Below, piece after piece: positions 7,069 to 9,858 of a stretch of DNA of 9,858 nucleotides. The DNA is from an uncultured Eubacteriales bacterium (GTDB lineage Bacteria > Bacillota > Clostridia > UBA1381 > UMGS1253). The number at the start of each line of letters is the position of its first letter. Position 1 is the stretch's first letter. The notes below the pieces were generated by a model that worked only from the letters and a program-made list of their open reading frames with translations, was not told the origin of the DNA and searched no databases. The translations under genes were made by a program, and so were the position numbers. The stretch spans positions 1-9,858 of the forward strand of contig URQR01000066.1 of assembly GCA_900550065.1 (NCBI GenBank), in the 5' to 3' direction.

Positions 7069-7105
7069 TTATGTATTTTATTTTTCTTATGTGATATTCA
7101 TTCCG

Positions 7106-7885
7106 TCAAATATAACGTACGACCCGGATAAACGTCCGGCCCTTACGCGACGTCCCCTCAATTTTACTAATCTTTAGTCTACCAAATCCACGCGCAGAAA
7201 TCAAGTCCCCGCACGACAAAATCCGCGATAAATTTACACACGGCTCAAAATTCACCGACACCCTGCACGATTTGACCAATTCCGCGCCGGCAGAGCGCGG
7301 GATATTCAGCGCGCCCGCTAAAACCGCGTCAAGCCGCAGCGACGCAACCGTAATTGTCAGCTCCTTGACCTGTTCTTCTTTTACAACCGCCTGCGCGCAG
7401 TCGATACGCTCAAGCCTTACGCCGTCCGCGCCCACCTTTGACAGGTTTTGCAGAATATAGGGCGCAATATCCTCCTTACAGAAAATATACGCCGTTTCCC
7501 CATTGACCGTAATATCTCCGACCTGCTCGCGCGTAATACCAAGTCCCATCAGCGCGCCCAAATAGTCGCGGTGCGCCAGCGTGTGAAACGCAGAACCGTG
7601 CGATTTGATACAAGCAATTGGGAAATCCTTCTCCGAAACCGTATCCCACTCCGGCGCACAGCACAGCACCTGCCGCTCCGCTCCTTCATAACCGCCCCAA
7701 AAAGAAATTTGTAAATCGGCGTCAAAATATAAATGATTCTGCGCAAAATAGGCCACGGCAGGGTCTAAAAAATGTGTAAATTTAGCCTCAAAATGCTTTG
7801 AGGCTAAATTTGCCGTATCAATTATTTTAGAGATGGCCAGTTTCTTCTGCTCGTCGCTGACCTGCGACAAAATTTTCTTATCCAA
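7106..7885 (-). CDS. ylmH: YlmH, S4-domain RNA-binding protein
   Basis: A 259-residue cytoplasmic protein of the YlmH family from the Bacillota division cluster; B. subtilis YlmH has been linked to ribosome-associated quality control. The N-terminal two thirds include the family's FLDPAVAYFAQNHL (41-54) and a GYEGAERQVLC segment. LGALMGLGITREQVGDI resembles the RNA-binding-like middle domain. The C-terminal S4 domain starts near residue 180 (SLRLDAVLAGALNIPRSAG, then VKSCRVSVNFEPC and GDLISARGFGRLKI). It starts at TTG 7883-7885, with AAAGGGGA about ten bases upstream; no nearby ATG suits. It ends 50 bases before the divIVA start. A perfect inverted repeat lies inside the early coding region (7778-7811), encoding NLASKHFEAKF. 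The gene reads intact. Confidence 0.92.
   Translation of the reverse strand: MDKKILSQVSDEQKKLAISKIIDTANLASKHFEAKFTHFLDPAVAYFAQNHLYFDADLQISFWGGYEGAERQVLCCAPEWDTVSEKDFPIACIKSHGSAFHTLAHRDYLGALMGLGITREQVGDITVNGETAYIFCKEDIAPYILQNLSKVGADGVRLERIDCAQAVVKEEQVKELTITVASLRLDAVLAGALNIPRSAGAELVKSCRVSVNFEPCVNLSRILSCGDLISARGFGRLKISKIEGTSRKGRTFIRVVRYI
7778..7811 (-). repeat. Perfect 15-bp inverted repeat inside ylmH
   Basis: The arms AAATTTAGCCTCAAA and TTTGAGGCTAAATTT are exact reverse complements around a four-base loop (GCAT on the minus strand). In ylmH mRNA this would be a 15-bp stem starting about 75 bases after the start codon. A run of six T follows at 7767-7772, five bases past the stem on the minus strand, so it superficially resembles an intrinsic terminator within the coding region. 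It encodes ordinary residues and may be constrained by protein, RNA or both. Confidence 0.85.
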
Positions 7886-7913
7886 TTAAAACCCGTCCCC
7901 TTTCTTCTAACCG

Positions 7914-8177
7914 CTACAGCATATAAAGCAAAGGGCGGATCAAAAACTGGATGATGAAAAATACAACAATAGGCGATAGGTCAATCATCATTGGCCTGCC
8001 GCCCATAAGCTTATCAATCAATTTTTGTACGGGCACCAAAATCGGGTCCGTCAATTTGTAAACAACCTGTACAAAACGGTTATAGAGCCCCGGAATCCAA
8101 GACAGGATACACCGGAGCAAAATCAGCAAAATAACCGCGTTTAACGCATAATGCAATACCAACTTGATGATTGCCAA
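7914..8177 (-). CDS. yggT: YggT-family small membrane protein (YlmG)
   Basis: An 87-residue integral membrane protein of the YggT/YlmG family, which accompanies sepF in Bacillota and cyanobacteria and has been tied to division or membrane-protein distribution without a settled mechanism. It shows the two-helix plan: residues about 3-28 (LVLHYALNAVILLILLRCIL) then SWIPGL, the family's cytosolic loop LTDPILVPVQKLI, and a second hydrophobic stretch (LSPIVVFFIIQFLIRPLLYM). The open frame reaches back into sepF, to 8303, but that part is implausible. I place the start at TTG 8175-8177, nine bases after GGAAAGGG, which gives the family's normal length. It lies 52 bases after sepF and 28 bases before ylmH. 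Confidence 0.88.
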   Translation of the reverse strand: MAIIKLVLHYALNAVILLILLRCILSWIPGLYNRFVQVVYKLTDPILVPVQKLIDKLMGGRPMMIDLSPIVVFFIIQFLIRPLLYML

Positions 8178-8186
8178 GTAATTTTT

Positions 8187-8194
8187 CCCTTTCC
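8187..8194 (-). promoter_or_regulatory. Shine-Dalgarno deciding the yggT start
   Basis: GGAAAGGG on the minus strand lies nine bases upstream of the TTG at 8175-8177. It is the only good ribosome binding site near the start of the conserved YggT sequence, and it excludes the longer frame that would begin inside sepF. Confidence 0.65.
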
Positions 8195-8229
8195 TTTCAA
8201 ACAGCCGCCCGCATAGGCGCTGTCGCTTC

Positions 8230-8673
8230 TCACCAGTTAAAAAGACCCTTATTTTTGAGTTCGTCCTTAAAGTCGCCCATAATGCTGACATTGTACGGCG
8301 CAATCAAAAAGATACCGGCAGCAACCTTCTGAATATTACCGTCAAGGCCGTACACCGCGCCGGACAAAAAGTCTACAACTCTTCTCGCCACGTCGGTATC
8401 AAGGCTTTCCAAATTAATGATAACCGGCTTTTTCGTCTTGAGGTGGTCGGCAATACCGCGCGCATCCTCAAAATTTTCCGGCTGCATCACAACAACCTTA
8501 AGCTGCGTTGTCGCGTGAATGTTAACAACCTTGTTCTTTCTTCCAAAGCCGGACGTTACGACCTCTTCCTCCTCCGGCTCATCGTAGTAGTCGTTCGTGA
8601 TGAGTTCATCCTCATCATAATATTCCTCATCACCAAGACCGATTGCTGTTTTCATTTTATCCATAAAACCCAT
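8230..8673 (-). CDS. sepF: Cell division protein SepF
   Basis: SepF (147 residues) is a cytoplasmic protein that polymerises, binds FtsZ and anchors the division ring to the membrane. It begins with an amphipathic helix, MGFMDKMKTAIGLG, the membrane-targeting segment. A very acidic linker follows (DEEYYDEDELITNDYYDEPE) to about residue 40. The globular C-terminal domain holds the conserved VVVMQPENFEDARGIADHLK, VIINLESLDTDVARRVVDFL and SGAVYGLDGNIQKVAAGIFL stretches. Length is normal and no break is visible. GGGGGATTGAAAA precedes the ATG. An 80-base gap separates it from yggS and contains a TGATATAAT promoter element, so sepF probably heads its own transcript as well as being reached from yggS. 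Confidence 0.96.
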   Translation of the reverse strand: MGFMDKMKTAIGLGDEEYYDEDELITNDYYDEPEEEEVVTSGFGRKNKVVNIHATTQLKVVVMQPENFEDARGIADHLKTKKPVIINLESLDTDVARRVVDFLSGAVYGLDGNIQKVAAGIFLIAPYNVSIMGDFKDELKNKGLFNW

Positions 8674-8694
8674 TTTTCAATCCCCCAATCGTAA

Positions 8695-8703
8695 ATTATA
8701 TCA
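8695..8703 (-). promoter_or_regulatory. Extended -10 promoter before sepF
   Basis: TGATATAAT on the minus strand is an exact extended -10 (TGn plus TATAAT), about 22 bases before the sepF ATG and in the only sizeable gap of the upstream block. No good -35 is found at 17 bases, which extended -10 promoters can tolerate. Transcription would start near 8688, leaving a very short leader that just contains the GGGGG ribosome binding site at 8682-8686. Confidence 0.5.
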
Positions 8704-8753
8704 AAATGTACTGCGGCAACGGGCACAGATTTAACAATTATTTATTGCTAAAA

Positions 8754-9461
8754 TCAATTGCCGTAGTCCCTTTTCCCAAAAATCGCACTTCCTACCCGCA
8801 CCATGTTCGAGCCGCATGCAATCGCCTCTTCAAAGTCGCCGCTCATCCCCATCGACAGATAGTCCATAGATATATTATCATATTTCTTTTCTTTAATGTC
8901 AAGATAGAGTTTGCGTGTGTTATCAAAATGTAATATACTTGTCACGTTTTTGACGTATAGCGGCGCAATCGTCATCAGGCCGCGCACTTTTATGTGCCGC
9001 ATAGCAGCCACCGCTTCGACAAGCCGGTAAATTCCCTCCACGCTAGCGCCAAATTTTGTCTCCTCGCCGGAGGTGTTGACCTGAAGTAAAATGTTTGCCG
9101 TTACGTCTTTCTTTTCCGCCTGCTTTTCAATTTCTTCCATAAGCCGCAGCGAATCGACCGACTGTATCATATCCGCCTTATCGATAATATACTTGACCTT
9201 ATTCGTCTGCAAGTGCCCAATCAAGTGCCACTGCTTCGGATGCACCTGCTCGAATTTGTCGCACAGCTCCTGCACCCGGTTTTCTCCGACTGCCTCTACG
9301 CCGCAGGCAATTGCTGCCGCCATATCGTCTGTGCCGAAATTTTTCGTCACACATATCAGCTTAATCTCGTCCGGACTGCGCCCCGCCTTCACCGCCGCCT
9401 GTGCAATCCGTTCCCGCACGCGCGCTAAATTGTCACGAATCTCGATTTCCCGCTCTGTCAT
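8754..9461 (-). CDS. yggS: YggS-family PLP homeostasis protein (YlmE)
   Basis: A 235-residue cytosolic pyridoxal-phosphate-binding protein of the YggS/PROSC family, which buffers PLP and affects amino-acid and keto-acid balance; no catalytic reaction is established. The fold-III PLP barrel landmarks are all present: the PLP lysine K40 in LICVTKN, GENRVQE near 59-65, WHLIGHLQTNK at 77-87, and VNTSGEETKFG. Near the end come LSMGMSGDFEEAI and VRVGSAIFG, the phosphate-binding region. Residues about 168-195 (the stretch with LHFDNTRKLYLDIKEKK) are AT-rich and more divergent than the rest. It starts at ATG 9459-9461 with AAGGAAG seven bases upstream, 24 bases after the HlyD-like gene. This is the ylmE position of the B. 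subtilis cluster. Confidence 0.95.
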   Translation of the reverse strand: MTEREIEIRDNLARVRERIAQAAVKAGRSPDEIKLICVTKNFGTDDMAAAIACGVEAVGENRVQELCDKFEQVHPKQWHLIGHLQTNKVKYIIDKADMIQSVDSLRLMEEIEKQAEKKDVTANILLQVNTSGEETKFGASVEGIYRLVEAVAAMRHIKVRGLMTIAPLYVKNVTSILHFDNTRKLYLDIKEKKYDNISMDYLSMGMSGDFEEAIACGSNMVRVGSAIFGKRDYGN

Positions 9462-9485
9462 ACGACCGCTTCCTTATTCCTAAGA

Positions 9486-9858
9486 TTAATTCACTATCTT
9501 TCCTTGTTCGATATCCTTACCATATACAATAACCGGGTCATACAGCTTCAGATATCCTGTCTCGCTGCTCTTGTCCACAATCGCCATCTGCTCGTCTTTG
9601 TAGAGCAGCTCTACCTTCCGAAACCGCGCGACACCGTCCGTATTGACAAATACGCCCGTATCCTCCTCGATTACGCGCAGCGCGCTGATTGGAATTTTCA
9701 GCCCGTCATAGTTCCCCTTAATAATTTCCGCCTTGACGCTCCGCTCGCTGTATACCCCCTTTATGTAATTGCGCGAAGACAGGACCAATAAAACGTTGCC
9801 GCCGGCAGCCTCGGATACAGCCTCAATCTTTGCCGGTCCGATAGTAGAGCCGAGCTCC
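9486..9858 (-). CDS. HlyD-like membrane-fusion/efflux adaptor, C-terminal part
   Basis: The frame is open to the right edge and gives the last 123 residues, beginning ELGSTIGPAKIEAVSEAAGG and ending DIEQGKIVN. The sequence has the character of the beta-barrel and membrane-proximal parts of HlyD/RND-type adaptor proteins: a strand-rich segment, then LKIPISALRVIEEDTGVFV, which matches the widespread adaptor pattern of a Pro-containing strand followed by a reported value and VxxxGxxRFRKVEL. VELLYKDEQMAIVDKSS and GYLKLYDPVIVYG complete it. Similar HlyD-domain proteins are often found just before yggS-sepF in Clostridia. A TTG at 9786-9788 is an internal codon, not a start. The N-terminus, where a membrane anchor and lipoyl-like domain would lie, is outside the window. 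Partner and substrate are unknown. Confidence 0.7.
   Translation of the reverse strand, partial: ELGSTIGPAKIEAVSEAAGGNVLLVLSSRNYIKGVYSERSVKAEIIKGNYDGLKIPISALRVIEEDTGVFVNTDGVARFRKVELLYKDEQMAIVDKSSETGYLKLYDPVIVYGKDIEQGKIVN

Noticed and set aside
8196..8222. GC-rich partial hairpin between sepF and yggT
   Set aside because: Pairing is imperfect, and no T tract follows; it is probably just spacer sequence in the operon.
8178..8303. Longer yggT starting inside sepF
   Set aside because: The extra 42 residues are basic, unlike any YggT N-terminus, overlap conserved sepF codons, and a good ribosome binding site precedes the TTG at 8177.
1..9858. CRISPR arrays, insertion sequences, tRNA or rRNA genes, attachment sites
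   Set aside because: No regularly spaced repeats, transposase-like protein, terminal inverted repeats, or tRNA/rRNA sequence were found on either strand; nearly all bases are in compact housekeeping genes.

Overview
All genes supported in this window lie on the minus strand, so biological reading order runs from base 9858 down to base 1. The gene order is HlyD-like adaptor, yggS, sepF, yggT, ylmH, divIVA, ileS, then lspA and a YlyB/RluD-type pseudouridine synthase. This closely follows the Bacillus subtilis order ylmE-sepF-ylmG-ylmH-divIVA-ileS-(ylyA)-lspA-ylyB. Together with strong GGGGG-type Shine-Dalgarno sequences and moderate base composition, it indicates a Bacillota chromosome, most likely an anaerobic Clostridia member. 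I cannot resolve genus from sequence alone.

Region by region: 9858-9486 is the C-terminal end of a membrane-fusion (HlyD-like) protein. 9461-8754 is the PLP-homeostasis protein YggS. 8673-6597 is the division and growth block sepF, yggT, ylmH, divIVA, with a TGATATAAT extended -10 just before sepF. 6569-3768 is isoleucyl-tRNA synthetase, interrupted by one in-frame TAA at 4164-4166. A 10-bp hairpin terminator at 3725-3748 closes this unit. 3679-3110 is an AT-rich orphan multi-pass membrane protein. 3086-2021 is aroB (3-dehydroquinate synthase), whose conserved last 43 residues have moved to another frame. 2001-1525 is lspA, 1532-609 the pseudouridine synthase, and 587-1 the start of a DMT/EamA-type transporter that runs off the window.

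The division genes work together: SepF supports FtsZ ring assembly at the membrane, DivIVA marks curved membrane and poles, and YggT is a small membrane partner of the same conserved cluster. YlmH is an S4-type RNA-binding protein linked to translation. IleRS, the pseudouridine synthase, YggS and LspA are housekeeping functions that travel with this cluster.

No convincing new defence or mobile system is visible. The most notable signals are four. ileS carries an in-frame stop and aroB a frame break of a kind that suggests a small deletion. An AT-rich orphan membrane gene sits exactly between these two damaged genes. A perfect 15-bp inverted repeat lies inside the ylmH coding region. The two lesions may be real mutations or sequence errors; reads would decide. 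There is no intergenic stretch longer than 300 bases, and no rRNA, tRNA, CRISPR array, insertion sequence or T-box was seen.
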